Assembly: GCA_019359515.1 (NCBI GenBank)
Contig: JAHHHC010000007.1
Location: forward strand, 1-64,000
Origin: Desmonostoc vinosum HA7617-LM4
GTDB lineage: Bacteria; Cyanobacteriota; Cyanobacteriia; Cyanobacteriales; Nostocaceae
Length of the DNA: 64,000 nt
Reading direction: 5' to 3'
The position numbers and the translations under genes were made by a program. Below are positions 1 through 8,997 of the stretch, in pieces (the first letter of the stretch is position 1; every line of letters starts with the position of its first letter). The notes beneath the pieces were generated by a model, which did not search any database, was not told the origin of the DNA, and saw only the letters and a program-made list of their open reading frames with translations.

Positions 1-529
1 AAATACCCAAGGGCATACCATCACTGAAGGAACCTTGTCCGATGGGGTAGACCAAGAATACTGCTGTTGCTGCTGCTACGGGGGCAGAGTAAGCAATGGC
101 AATCCAAGGACGCATTCCTAAGCGGTAAGACAATTCCCACTCACGTCCCATGTAGCAGAATACGCCAATCAAGAAGTGGAAGATTACTAGTTGGTATGGG
201 CCTCCGTTGTAAAGCCATTCATCTAATGATGCCGCTTCCCAAATTGGGTAGAAGTGTAAGCCAATGGCGTTGGAGGAAGGTACTACTGCACCGGAGATGA
301 TGTTGTTTCCGTACATTAATGAACCTGCTACTGGTTCACGGATGCCATCGATGTCTACGGGGGGGGCGGCGATGAAGGCGATGATGAAGCAGGTGGTTGC
401 AGCTAGCAAGGTGGGGATCATCAATACGCCGAACCAGCCAATGTACAGGCGGTTGTTGGTGCTGGTGATCCAGTTGCAGAACTGTGACCATACGTTGGCG
501 CTTTGGCGCTGTTGTAAGGTTGCGGTCAT
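1..529 (-). CDS. psbA: Photosystem II D1 protein, 3' part cut by window edge
   Basis: The ATG is at 529 and the first 176 codons are present; the C-terminal half lies outside the window. The translation begins [14 protein letters not shown] and is unmistakably D1, the thylakoid PSII reaction-centre subunit that binds P680, pheophytin, QB and the Mn cluster. The visible part covers the N-terminal stroma-exposed segment and the first transmembrane helices up to about residue 176 (includes [25 protein letters not shown]). Residue 130 is Glu (codon GAG at 140-142), the state found in high-light or stress D1 isoforms (D1:2 type) rather than the Gln130 of D1:1. The gene stands alone, with an AT-rich upstream region at 530-720. 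Cyanobacteria usually carry several psbA copies, so this is probably one member of a family. Confidence 0.97.
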   Translation of the reverse strand, partial: MTATLQQRQSANVWSQFCNWITSTNNRLYIGWFGVLMIPTLLAATTCFIIAFIAAPPVDIDGIREPVAGSLMYGNNIISGAVVPSSNAIGLHFYPIWEAASLDEWLYNGGPYQLVIFHFLIGVFCYMGREWELSYRLGMRPWIAIAYSAPVAAATAVFLVYPIGQGSFSDGMPLGI

Positions 530-730
530 GGTTTTATGATTGCTTTTCGTTTACGTATGTATGTGTTAGGCGTTTGTGCCTATGAAAATAATTTACATTG
601 CTTTACAAAATTTAATCAAGTACTTTAAGTTTTGTAAAACTGATTGCCAATATTAGCTTTACTTATCTAAAGGTTAGACATATATTGCTGAGGTAGTGGC
701 GTGTCTAGCCTTAAATGTTATAAAAAAATT

Positions 731-763
731 GTAGGTTGGGTTGAGGAACGAAACCCAACCTAC
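731..763. repeat. Palindromic dispersed repeat (PIR type)
   Basis: A 33-bp near-perfect inverted repeat with arms GTAGGTTGGGTT / AACCCAACCTAC around a GAGGAACGA core. A longer relative with the same left arm occurs at 8788-8861. It is a repeat type common in cyanobacterial spacers and no coding potential is seen. Confidence 0.8.
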
Positions 764-865
764 GTCATTAAATCTAATGCACTAAATTAGCTGAAACAGT
801 CCACTGCTAGCGCGACCAGGCTAAAATAATGTAATAAGTTTTCTTGTGGGGTGGGCCGAAAAGCC

Positions 866-1337
866 ATTGGTGTCAACTTAACGCGAAACCGCACGTCCGT
901 CAGGGATTATAAATCCCTGTCTCATAGCTAAAGTCCTCTGAAGAGGACTAAATAGCGCGAACATTTTCAGTCTACTGAAGTAGACTTGAGCAATTATTGA
1001 CACTCCCCGTCCTGAAGTTCGGGGATTCTTGGATCGCGCTTAGTCCATCGACTTTACCCTCACCAAGCTTCACCTCGACGTGCCCCGCCGATGAGTAGAG
1101 AAAATTCCGTGCGCTCCCTAGAAGCCAAAACTTTCTCAGGATTTGCCGCCCGTTGCGAGACAGGTTCCTCCACCGAAGTGCGAGCCTCTGCCTGTGTTGC
1201 GGATTCCTCTAGTCTATCAAAAAGCCGGGAAACGAAGCACGGGGCTTGTACCTATCTTTTCGGTCAGGGAATTATATTCCCTGGCTGGCGAACAACACCC
1301 AATGAGTATGCTATTTTTGGCTTAAGTTGACATTAAT
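866..1337 (+). repeat. Four-hairpin 203-bp element, copy 1, interrupted
   Basis: The left terminus (ATTGGTGTCAACTTAA) and the right terminus (TTAAGTTGACATTAAT) match the 203-bp copies at 5724, 13061 and 49541. This copy is 472 bp because about 260 bp of foreign DNA (about 992-1252) lies between its third and fourth hairpins. Its hairpins differ in sequence from the other copies, but the arms change together. Examples are the CAGGGATT/AATCCCTG stem where others have CAAGGAAC/GTTCCTTG, and AGTCCTCT/AGAGGACT where others have AGTCATCT/AGATGACT. Confidence 0.8.
992..1252 (-). mobile_element. Probable remnant of an IS200/IS605-type (TnpB) element
   Basis: This segment is absent from the three intact copies of the surrounding repeat, so its boundaries come from comparison. 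At its left edge on the minus strand it has a CCCCGAAC...GGACGGGG hairpin followed by AGTGTCAA, which resembles the right-end hairpin of cyanobacterial tnpB elements. The rest has no intact reading frame. A TACTCATCGGCG motif near 1087 (minus strand) recurs next to another hairpin at about 47628. The family assignment is inference from end structure. Confidence 0.45.
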
Positions 1338-1530
1338 GGCATCTTGCCCACCACGGACGGGCGAGACGCCCATCCCACAAGAGTTATTTTTAATGCAACA
1401 TTTAAGGCTAGACACGTCACTACTGGACTGACACAGCTAAAATGATGCAATAAATTTTCTGGTAGGACAGGATGGAAAAACCCCCACAGACGGGCAAGAT
1501 GCCCATACCACAAGAGTTTTTCTAATACAC
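1338..1530. repeat. Degenerate copies of the 'host' dispersed repeat
   Basis: Two related segments contain a GACGGGCGAGACGCCCAT-type inverted repeat followed by a CCCA(T)CCCACAAGAG tail, near 1350-1385 and 1480-1516. The same sequence flanks the four-hairpin element at 831-865, 13021-13060, 13264-13295, 49505-49540 and 49744-49770. The rest of the 1338-1617 spacer shows nothing else recognisable. Confidence 0.6.
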
Positions 1531-1617
1531 TATTTTAGTTATGTTACGCCACTACTAGCGTGTCAAGGCTAAAATTTCATACAAGGTAGGTTGAAACCAC
1601 GGAGGATTGTGGGCAAC

Positions 1618-2844
1618 CTAGTTTTCCCTGTTAAAAAACTTTTCTACGCAACGAACAAATATTTCTACGCCCATGATTAAAGCAGTTTCATCAAAATCAA
1701 ACCGGGGATGATGATGAGGATAGGCTAAGTCTTTGTCTGGATTAGCAGAACCTAAGAAGAAATAGCAACCAGGTACTTCTTGGAGGAAAAATGACATGTC
1801 TTCGGCAGCCATAGTTTGGCATTCTGGGACGACACTCATAGGGGTTTCTACTACTTGTTCTGCTACCGATCGCACTAATTCTGTAATCTCTGCATTGTTG
1901 ATTACTGGAGGGTAAAGTCCCCAGTATTTTAAGTCATAATTCGCGCCGTGACTCTGGCAAATTCCAGCAATAATCTGCTCTACTCGTTGTGCAAAAAATC
2001 CCTGATAAGTGGGGTTAAAATACCTGACTGTCCCACTCATTTTAGCTGTATCAGCAATTACGTTATGTTTGGTTCCTGCGTGTAGTTCACCTACCGTAAC
2101 CACCGCCGAATCAATGGGATTAACATTGCGAGCGACAATTGTTTGTAAAGCGTTGACAATTTGAGCCGCAACTACTACAGAATCAATGGTTTGATGAGGC
2201 ATAGCCCCATGTCCACCTTTGCCAAAAAGCGTGCAATTGAAGGACTCTACAGCCGCCATTAATGCCCCACTCCGAACGCCCACCGTTCCTAAAGGCAGAT
2301 TATTCCATAAGTGCAATCCGATAATTGCGTCAACATCAGGGTTTTTCAATACCCCAGCATCAATCATCGGTTTTGCGCCCCCTGGTGATTCTTCCGCCGG
2401 CTGAAAGATAATTTTGACGGTTCCAGAAAAGTCTTGGCGATGCTGCTGAAGATAGTAAGCTGTACCTAGAGCGATCGCTGTATGTCCGTCATGTCCACAA
2501 GCGTGCATCACTCCTTGATGCTGAGATTTGTAGGGCACTTCGTTGAGTTCTTGAATTGGCAAAGCATCCATATCGGCTCGAATCGCCAATACTTTGGCAG
2601 TGGGGAGTTGTTCGCCTTTGATGGTGGCAACGATGCCAGTTTGAGCAATGCCAGTTTGATGCTCTATTCCCCATTCTTGTAAATTATACCGAACAAACTC
2701 AGCTGTCAGTTTTTCTTGAAAACCCAACTCTGGTTGTTGATGCAATCGACGCCGCCACTCGGTTAATTGTGGTTGCAATGAGCGGATTGCCAGCCGGATA
2801 CGAGAGAGGTCAACAGAAGCAGGGTTTGGGAATGTGGAAACCAT
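1618..2844 (-). CDS. M20D-family amidohydrolase (N-acyl amino acid / hippurate type)
   Basis: A 408-aa predicted cytosolic metallo-amidohydrolase that would remove acyl groups from N-acyl amino acids or similar amides. M20D signatures are seen: RADMDALP (about 89-96), the metal-binding HACGHDGH (114-121), IIFQPAEE (about 149-156), GLHLW and the dimerisation-domain motif GKGGHGAMPH. Length is normal for the family. The frame is open a further 8 codons to a TTG at 2868, but the ATG at 2844 is preferred. It lies 57 bp downstream of bioD on the same strand and may be co-transcribed with it. Substrate cannot be inferred; IAA-amino-acid hydrolase and carboxypeptidase annotations belong to the same family. 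Confidence 0.9.
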   Translation of the reverse strand: MVSTFPNPASVDLSRIRLAIRSLQPQLTEWRRRLHQQPELGFQEKLTAEFVRYNLQEWGIEHQTGIAQTGIVATIKGEQLPTAKVLAIRADMDALPIQELNEVPYKSQHQGVMHACGHDGHTAIALGTAYYLQQHRQDFSGTVKIIFQPAEESPGGAKPMIDAGVLKNPDVDAIIGLHLWNNLPLGTVGVRSGALMAAVESFNCTLFGKGGHGAMPHQTIDSVVVAAQIVNALQTIVARNVNPIDSAVVTVGELHAGTKHNVIADTAKMSGTVRYFNPTYQGFFAQRVEQIIAGICQSHGANYDLKYWGLYPPVINNAEITELVRSVAEQVVETPMSVVPECQTMAAEDMSFFLQEVPGCYFFLGSANPDKDLAYPHHHPRFDFDETALIMGVEIFVRCVEKFFNREN

Positions 2845-2901
2845 GTGAAGACAAGCTAGTTTAAACAAAGCTAACTTAGATTATCTTCTCAGTTTAATTG
2901 C

Positions 2902-3588
2902 TCAGAAAGTGTTGAGTGTTTCCAAATCTAAATCTGATGCCACTTTGGCAAGTTTTTCTAAATCAGCAGGGTGATCTAAATAAGGTATGCAGCCTAAAAC
3001 AGGCGTATTAGTTAGTGATTGAATTAAATCTGGTGGTGTCCAGTCTGCTATTTCTGCATCCGAACGGGGCTGCACGCAGTTGATTACAATGCCTTTGAGA
3101 TCCACGTGTGATTGTCTAGCTAATGCTACATTCGCAACTGCTTGGGCGATCACACCTAATCTTACTGGTACTACTAATATAGTTGGTAAACGCCATTCTC
3201 CTGCCAAATCAGCTACTGTCAATTCCTCTGTGACTGGAGAACCTAACCCTCCCAAGGCTTCTATAAGGACGAAATCGCGACGCTTTTGCAGATTTGACAA
3301 AGCTTGCCAGACAACCGCTAAATCCACAGAACGATTTTCCCTTGCTGCTGCAATGGGAGGAGCCAGAGGTGCTTGAAAATATAAAGGTGTGATTTCTTGT
3401 GCAGATTGTTCTAGTGTAAACAGCTTTTGATACCACTCGCGATCGCCTACTCCCGACTGAATCGGTTTCATGATTCCTAAAGATTGCTGTGGATGATATT
3501 TCTGCCAATAGGCTGCCAAAGCTGTAGTTAAAACAGTTTTGCCAGCTTCTGTATCAGTTCCAGTAATGAGTAAGGTGTTTGAGGGCAT
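2902..3588 (-). CDS. bioD: Dethiobiotin synthetase
   Basis: A 228-aa ATP-dependent enzyme that closes the ureido ring of dethiobiotin from 7,8-diaminopelargonate and CO2, the penultimate step of biotin synthesis. The N-terminal P-loop variant GTDTEAGKT (10-18) is the family signature. [19 protein letters not shown] and PVRLGVIAQ follow in the expected order, and length is typical. The ATG at 3588 is the only reasonable start. No other bio gene is in the window. The upstream spacer is made of dispersed repeats, so no promoter can be singled out. Confidence 0.93.
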   Translation of the reverse strand: MPSNTLLITGTDTEAGKTVLTTALAAYWQKYHPQQSLGIMKPIQSGVGDREWYQKLFTLEQSAQEITPLYFQAPLAPPIAAARENRSVDLAVVWQALSNLQKRRDFVLIEALGGLGSPVTEELTVADLAGEWRLPTILVVPVRLGVIAQAVANVALARQSHVDLKGIVINCVQPRSDAEIADWTPPDLIQSLTNTPVLGCIPYLDHPADLEKLAKVASDLDLETLNTF

Positions 3589-3598
3589 GGGAATTGAG

Positions 3599-4012
3599 AA
3601 TTGAGAATGGGGAATTTTGTTAACGCAATGGTAGCGAGTCCGCGTTTGCTTTTAGCGTCTCGTAGAGAGCGTCATTTTGAATTGTTTAACTACGAATTAC
3701 GAATTAACGTTTAATGTGAATTAAGTTGGGAAAAATTGGTCTTGCTGATGTCATAAATCTTTGCCCTCACCCTAAATCCCTCTCCCAGTTTGGGAGAGGG
3801 ACTTTGAAATTGCTCCTCTTCTCCCACGGTTGGGAGATGAGGGCTATTGTTGCATTCATCAACGGTATTCTAATTCACATCAGACGTAACTACGAATTAC
3901 GAATCACGTTAGCGCAGCGGTAGCGAGTCCTCGATAGCGTCAGCGTAAAGCCTGCGGCATAGCTTCGCTTAGAGCGACACAGGAGCGTCGCGTCATTACG
4001 AATTATTTAATT
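3599..4012. repeat. Composite of dispersed repeats between bioD and treH
   Basis: No gene is seen in this spacer. It contains TACGAATTACGAATT heptamer runs (3685-3705, 3889-3905), a hairpin-rich block at 3763-3843 (two inverted repeats, CCCTCTCCC...GGGAGAGGG and CTTCTCCCA...TGGGAGATGA), and a GCG-rich block at 3906-4000 (AGCGTAAAGCCTGCGGC, TAGCTTCGCTTAGAGCG). The last block recurs near 8930, 22160, 28275-28450, 29210 and 55070. Confidence 0.8.
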
Positions 4013-4075
4013 CGTGCTGCTTGTGGGGAAAGTTTCAAACCTTTGCTTTTTCCCTGTTCGGTATCATTTGAGGGT

Positions 4076-5590
4076 TTACAAATTCAATGCTGCTAGTAGT
4101 TCTAAAACGACTCCGTTAGTCCAGCCGAAGCCGATTTCGTTGGAACTATAGCCGAAGCAGATTTCATCGGAGACTTTAGCAGAACAACGCTCAACATCAT
4201 ATTTCTCAACTATGGTACCGTGACGCTCGAATTCTTTAATTACCATAGCCAAAAAATTGTGAGCGATCGCATCACCTTCTTGCTGATAACCATAACGATG
4301 CAGTCCCTCGACAGCAATCAATGTTAAGGGTGCCCAACCAAAGGGTGCGTCCCATTGATTACCTGTAACACGAGTGCTGGTGAAAATTCCTCCCGGCGCT
4401 TCAAACACATAGATGTTTTCGGCAACGCGTTTGGCTTGTTCTGGTGAAGCCATGCCCATCCACAGGGGATAAAATGTGGTGGCAAATTCGTAGCGGCGGC
4501 GCTCTCCATTTTGCAGGTGATAATCTAGGTAAAGTCCCTGTTTTTCATCCCACAGGTACTTATTAATTTGATTGCGGCGATTCTCTGCCCGTTCGCGCCA
4601 TTGTTGCACCAAGTCTTCGTTGCCAAAAATCTCGTTAATTTGCGCTAAGTCTTGCTCCATTTGATACAGTAAACTGTTGAGGCACACGGGAGCGTAGTGC
4701 AAGATATCAATACTGAAAGGGCCAAATCGGTTGGTGATATCAAAGCCAGACTCACGCATGGAGCGATCGCCTTTGTAAAATAAATTGGTCAGTTCGTCAT
4801 TTTCCCGGTCATAGTAAAGACTCACATCGTAATCTTCTACCTCAAAGGTGCGGTAATATTCCTTAACACGCTCATAGTGACTTCGCCCTTCCTCATCTCG
4901 CTCAGAGAACAAAACTTCCGGTGCGGGGCCGTCCCCAAAGGCATAAAATCGGGATAAGCCCGTCGCTGGATTAAGGTGAGGCGGTACCACCCAGTAATAG
5001 TAAAATCGCTCTAGCAAAGGCACAGTTGACTTCAACCATTCTTCATCTTGGGTATGTTGAAACAGCGTCATCACCATCATACTGAGGACGGGGGGCTGCG
5101 ATCGCGACAACATGTAAGTCCGGTTGGAATTTAGGATAGTACCGTAATGCTGCACCTGATATAGCAGTTGTTCAACCTGGCTTTTCGCTAAATCCAATTC
5201 TCCATCTCGCAACAATCCCAGCAAGATAAAGTAACTATCCCAGCCATACATTTCATTAAAGCGCCCACCAGGCACAACATAAGGCCCAGGCAAATACAGC
5301 AACCCATGGCCTCGAATCGCCTCAACTTCTGCTGGTAAAGTGCGAATCGCAATCTGTTCCATATCCTTAGCAGACAATGAGCGCTCCAACACAGACTGAA
5401 CATTGGGACAATCTTCTTGGGGCGAAATATAGACAATCCAAGGAGTACCGGGCTTGTGTTCTAACTTGTCATCTTTGGCTGATTGTAATAAATGTTCGTG
5501 CGATCGCGTTAACGTTTTCCACGTTTTTTTAATATGTGCCCGCACGGCATTGATTTGCTTAGTAGCAAAAGTTGATTGAGTGTTCATCAT
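4076..5590 (-). CDS. treH: Trehalase, glycoside hydrolase family 37
   Basis: A 504-aa enzyme predicted to hydrolyse trehalose to two glucose units. Both GH37 signatures are visible: PGGRFNEMYGWDSY (107-120) and QWDAPFGWAP (around residue 410). Also seen are the GFDITNRFG segment and the C-terminal NEIGFGWTNGVVLELL. There is no obvious signal peptide, so it probably acts in the cytosol on endogenous trehalose. It is the last gene of a minus-strand treZ-treY-treH set, the arrangement described for Anabaena/Nostoc, where these genes govern trehalose level during desiccation. A 368-bp repeat-filled gap separates it from treY, so it may have its own promoter. MM at the start leaves a one-codon ambiguity. 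Confidence 0.95.
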   Translation of the reverse strand: MMNTQSTFATKQINAVRAHIKKTWKTLTRSHEHLLQSAKDDKLEHKPGTPWIVYISPQEDCPNVQSVLERSLSAKDMEQIAIRTLPAEVEAIRGHGLLYLPGPYVVPGGRFNEMYGWDSYFILLGLLRDGELDLAKSQVEQLLYQVQHYGTILNSNRTYMLSRSQPPVLSMMVMTLFQHTQDEEWLKSTVPLLERFYYYWVVPPHLNPATGLSRFYAFGDGPAPEVLFSERDEEGRSHYERVKEYYRTFEVEDYDVSLYYDRENDELTNLFYKGDRSMRESGFDITNRFGPFSIDILHYAPVCLNSLLYQMEQDLAQINEIFGNEDLVQQWRERAENRRNQINKYLWDEKQGLYLDYHLQNGERRRYEFATTFYPLWMGMASPEQAKRVAENIYVFEAPGGIFTSTRVTGNQWDAPFGWAPLTLIAVEGLHRYGYQQEGDAIAHNFLAMVIKEFERHGTIVEKYDVERCSAKVSDEICFGYSSNEIGFGWTNGVVLELLAALNL

Positions 5591-5603
5591 ATGTTTTGGG
5601 AAT

Positions 5604-5658
5604 GGGGGGACTGGGGATTGGGGACTGGGACTGGGGACTGGGGATTGGGGACTGGGGA
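5604..5658. repeat. Heptanucleotide short tandem repeat (GGGGACT/GGGGATT)
   Basis: About seven imperfect copies of GGGGAYT directly upstream of treH. Same family as the larger arrays at 19352, 57157 and 63125. Confidence 0.85.
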
Positions 5659-5723
5659 ATTAAGAGGACGCGGGGAGTATAAATGAAAGTTTCTCCGCGT
5701 CACCGCGTCTTCCCTCTACTCCC

Positions 5724-5926
5724 ATTGGTATCAAGTTAACGTAGAACCAATGTCCCGCAAGGAATTGAAGTTCCTTGCTGATAGCAAAAGTCATTCTTAG
5801 ATGACTGAATATCCCCCAAGATTTTGAGTCTACTTCAGTAGACTTGAGCTATTAGCCAAGAAATAAATTTCTTGGCGGGTGAGGAAGCCAACACCGAAGC
5901 TATTTCTAGCTTAAGTTGACACCAAT
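5724..5926 (+). repeat. Four-hairpin 203-bp element, copy 2
   Basis: A complete 203-bp copy with termini ATTGGTATCAAGTTAAC and TTAAGTTGACACCAAT. Internal inverted repeats in order: AAGGAATtgaAGTTCCTT, AGTCATTCTTAGATGACT, AGTCTACTtcAGTAGACT, CCAAGAAATaaATTTCTTGG. It is the only copy not embedded in the TTGTGGGATGGGC host repeat; here the flanks are short CTACTCCC-type repeats. It lies between treY and treH. Confidence 0.9.
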
Positions 5927-5958
5927 GCCCTACTCCCCACTCCCCACTCCCCACTCCC

Positions 5959-8748
5959 TCAATTACTGACTAACAACGCAACTGGAAAATCAGCCAGGGC
6001 GGCACCAATAGATAATGTTCCTTTTGCCTCTAGGGGTTGCTGAGTCAGGACGTTTTTCCAAGTGGAATTACTGTTTGGTAATTCTAGCTGTGTGTCTTGC
6101 CATACCGATTCACCTAAAGGGTCTTTTCCTGGTTTGATCAGGCGAGTGAAAAAGCGAGGGGCGATCGCGATCGCTGTTTGATTGCCCAAGCGACGGGCAA
6201 AGGCAATAACTTGATTAGCGTGGGTTCCTTGAATTTCTAATGGGAGATAGTCGCCATCTTGAAATAACTGACGATAATCTGTTCTGGCTTTGAGTACTTG
6301 CGCTGTTAAGAACAGTTTGATTCTGCCGTCGGTCTTGTGGCTGAGCAAATCTTGTATTAAGCCGAGAATATCTGCCTGAATTTGCTCTTTGATGGCGCTT
6401 AAATAAGTACGTCGCTGCTCAAAATCTACAGGACGGCGGTTGTCTGGGTCAACTAAGCTCAACTCCCAAAGTTCTGTTCCTTGGTAGAAGTCGGGTACGC
6501 CAGTTGCAGTGGCTTTCAAGAAAGTTTGCGAGAGGGAGTTGAACATTCCATAGTATGCAACCTGCTGCTGTAGGGGATAAAAAGCTTCGAGAAATTGCCC
6601 CGAAACCGCAGGATCTAGCACTTTTTCTACAAAGGAGGTGCAAGCTTGTTCGTATTCGCTGTCTGGCCGCAACCATGCAGTATGAACTTTCGCTTCCCGG
6701 ATGGCTTTAATCATGTATTCCTTGACACGTTCAACGAAAGATGCATGTTCGTCTTCGGTAAAGGGAAAAGCCCCTACTAGTGTTTGATAAAGGAAATATT
6801 CATCGTTGCGATCAGGCATGGCAAAGCCGTGGCGATGGCTGCGATGTCCTTGATTAAAGTGACTCCAAATATTTACCTGTTCTTCCCACTCTTCGGGAAT
6901 TTCTGACAGCACATTTAACCTGGCTCGCACATCTTCACCGCGCTTGGTGTCGTGGGTGGCTGTGGCGTTCATTGTATGGGGCCAGTTGGCTTGGTGCTGC
7001 TGGTTAAAGCGATGGAACTCAGCTACAGAAACACCAAAATGACTGGGATTTCCGCCCACTTCATTCAGTGATAGCAAGCGGTTGTAAACATATAATGTAG
7101 TGTCTTCTACGCCTTTGGCCATTAGGGGGCCGCTATATTGCTGCATTCGCAAAACAAAGTAGATCCATTGGTCGCGTTCTGTTTGATTGAGAGAGTTATC
7201 AAACTCTAATAACATCACCTTTTCGATAAAGTCCAGCTCGTGCTGCAAGAGGGGTGTTTGTTCCTTAGCGGCGCTAATTACTTCCCCAATAAAAACGCGA
7301 TCGCCATCTTGAATGCCATCAGGGGTGATGTAGGTACGGTAAATCGGGAACAGCGTCAAAACTTCGGCGATCGCTCGTTTGAGTCCATTCAGTGTAAAGT
7401 CGTTGCCATAGCGATATTTGCTGGAAATATTCTTTAATAAACTAGCTAAATTATCCAGATCTCCTACTAAATTCTTATCTAAAATTAGTTGTTTTTTCTC
7501 TTTAACTAAGGATGAATAATTTACTTTTGCACCCAAGAAAGCATGGTAAATTTTATCGAACCAAGATTCAGTTTCCGATTGGCAAAATACACCATTTACA
7601 TAGTTTAAAAAGTCGTATCCTGATGTGCCTTGAATTTTCCAGTTATTAGGCAAATCTTCAGTAAGTTCTAAAATCTTTTCTACAGTGATGTAAACATCAC
7701 CCATCTTTTCTTGCAACCGTTCTAGATACTGGGTTGGGTGATAAAGCCCATCAATATGGTCAATGCGTAAGCCAGTAAATTTACCTGACTCAACCAATTT
7801 TTGAATCAAACTATGGGTGTTGTTAAATACGCGCAAATCTTCAACTTTGACGGAAATTAGTTCGTTGACAGTGAAGAAACGACGGTAATTCATTTCTTCC
7901 GCTCCTACTTTCCAGAAGGCAAGACGGTAAAATTGATCGTTCAGTAAATCATCTAGCAAGTTAAAACTTTCTGAATTTCCCGCCTCTCCATTAAAAGTTT
8001 TGAGGTTTTCGTCAATAAATTCGTGAATAGCATCGTTTGTAGTGTAGAGTTCCCAAACTAAACCTTTGATAAACGCGATTTGGTCTTGTCGCTGTTTTCC
8101 TGCTACTTCTGAAGGTACATTTTTGAGAATGTAAAGAACCCCTAATAACTTAATAAAATCAGGATGATTGCGTCCTAATGTCCGCGTGAGTTTGCCTAAA
8201 TTGTAGGTGAGAAATTTGGTGTAAGACTCTAACCGCAGTGGTACTTTTAAGCTGTAATAGTTGACAGTTAAACCACTTTGTTCATATTGCAGTTGAATAT
8301 CTCCGTTTTCTAAGCAGACACCATAAAAGTCTCCCAGCAAAGGAGCTAAAATTCGTTCTTCGCGATCGCCAAAAGGTGAATTCCAACAAATATCAAAGTA
8401 ATCAGTGTAGCTAGAATCTGGGCCATGTTCCAAAATATCCATCAAATAGGGGTTTTCGCTACTGTATGCCATATGGTTAGGTACAATATCTTGTAGCCAC
8501 CCCAAACCAAGGGATTGTAATTTGCTGACTAATGCCTCAAAAGACTCGGTAGTTCCTAATTGGGGATTGAGTTGTGCTGCATCTACTACATCATAACCAT
8601 GAGTACTGCCAGTTCTAGCTTTAAAAATTGGCGAAGCATAAAAATCAGAAATACCCAAATCTGCTAAATAAGAAGCGATCGCTTGAGCGTTTTCAAAGCC
8701 AAATTCGGGTGTGAATTGAATTCGATAAGTTGCTGAAGGAATACGCAT
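5959..8748 (-). CDS. treY: Maltooligosyltrehalose synthase (GH13)
   Basis: A 929-aa intramolecular transglycosylase that converts the reducing-end alpha-1,4 bond of maltodextrins to an alpha,alpha-1,1 bond, giving maltooligosyltrehalose for TreZ to cleave. The N-terminus PSATYRIQFTPEFGF and the motifs DIVPNHMAY, GLRIDHIDGLYHP (nucleophile Asp near residue 328), VEKILE and HDTKRGEDVRAR are characteristic, as is the unusual length for GH13. The ATG at 8748 is well placed. It is cytosolic, and glycogen-derived dextrins are the likely substrate. It is the middle gene of the tre set; the gap to treZ is 242 bp of repeats. Confidence 0.96.
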   Translation of the reverse strand: MRIPSATYRIQFTPEFGFENAQAIASYLADLGISDFYASPIFKARTGSTHGYDVVDAAQLNPQLGTTESFEALVSKLQSLGLGWLQDIVPNHMAYSSENPYLMDILEHGPDSSYTDYFDICWNSPFGDREERILAPLLGDFYGVCLENGDIQLQYEQSGLTVNYYSLKVPLRLESYTKFLTYNLGKLTRTLGRNHPDFIKLLGVLYILKNVPSEVAGKQRQDQIAFIKGLVWELYTTNDAIHEFIDENLKTFNGEAGNSESFNLLDDLLNDQFYRLAFWKVGAEEMNYRRFFTVNELISVKVEDLRVFNNTHSLIQKLVESGKFTGLRIDHIDGLYHPTQYLERLQEKMGDVYITVEKILELTEDLPNNWKIQGTSGYDFLNYVNGVFCQSETESWFDKIYHAFLGAKVNYSSLVKEKKQLILDKNLVGDLDNLASLLKNISSKYRYGNDFTLNGLKRAIAEVLTLFPIYRTYITPDGIQDGDRVFIGEVISAAKEQTPLLQHELDFIEKVMLLEFDNSLNQTERDQWIYFVLRMQQYSGPLMAKGVEDTTLYVYNRLLSLNEVGGNPSHFGVSVAEFHRFNQQHQANWPHTMNATATHDTKRGEDVRARLNVLSEIPEEWEEQVNIWSHFNQGHRSHRHGFAMPDRNDEYFLYQTLVGAFPFTEDEHASFVERVKEYMIKAIREAKVHTAWLRPDSEYEQACTSFVEKVLDPAVSGQFLEAFYPLQQQVAYYGMFNSLSQTFLKATATGVPDFYQGTELWELSLVDPDNRRPVDFEQRRTYLSAIKEQIQADILGLIQDLLSHKTDGRIKLFLTAQVLKARTDYRQLFQDGDYLPLEIQGTHANQVIAFARRLGNQTAIAIAPRFFTRLIKPGKDPLGESVWQDTQLELPNSNSTWKNVLTQQPLEAKGTLSIGAALADFPVALLVSN

Positions 8749-8787
8749 GGTTTTGTTTTTTGGGGAATAGGGACTGGGGAATAGTTC

Positions 8788-8861
8788 GTAGGTTGGGTTG
8801 AGGAACGAAACCCGACATTAACATTGCTTTGTTGGGTTGCGCTTCGCTTAACCCAACCTAC
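8788..8861. repeat. Extended palindromic dispersed repeat
   Basis: The left arm GTAGGTTGGGTTGAGG (from 8788) pairs with AACCCAACCTAC ending at 8861. An inner copy (GTTGGGTT...AACCCAAC at 8831-8857) is nested, giving a long hairpin in the treZ-treY spacer. Confidence 0.8.
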
Positions 8862-8899
8862 TTTTCTGAATTACTGGAATAATAACTCTGTATTTGTAA

Positions 8900-8997
8900 C
8901 CATAATTACGAATTACGCGCTTCGTAGCGGTAGGTTAGCGCAGCGTAAAGCCTAAGGCATAGCTTCGCTTAGAGCAAGGTAAGAGCGTCATTACGAA
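8900..8997. repeat. ACGAATT / GCG-rich composite repeat reaching into treZ
   Basis: TTACGAATTACGCGCTTCG, AGCGTAAAGCCTAAGGCAT, AGCTTCGCTTAGAGC and a terminal CATTACGAATT. Read on the minus strand, the last unit encodes the final Asn-Ser codons and the TAA stop of treZ (8991-8999). Confidence 0.8.

Noticed and set aside
731-763. Rho-independent terminator upstream of psbA
   Set aside because: The palindrome has no T run and its family occurs in many spacers, so it is treated as a dispersed repeat.
1091-1330. Small coding gene in the psbA-amidohydrolase spacer
   Set aside because: The frames lie in the interrupted repeat and the IS-like remnant, have no ribosome-binding site, and do not look like protein.
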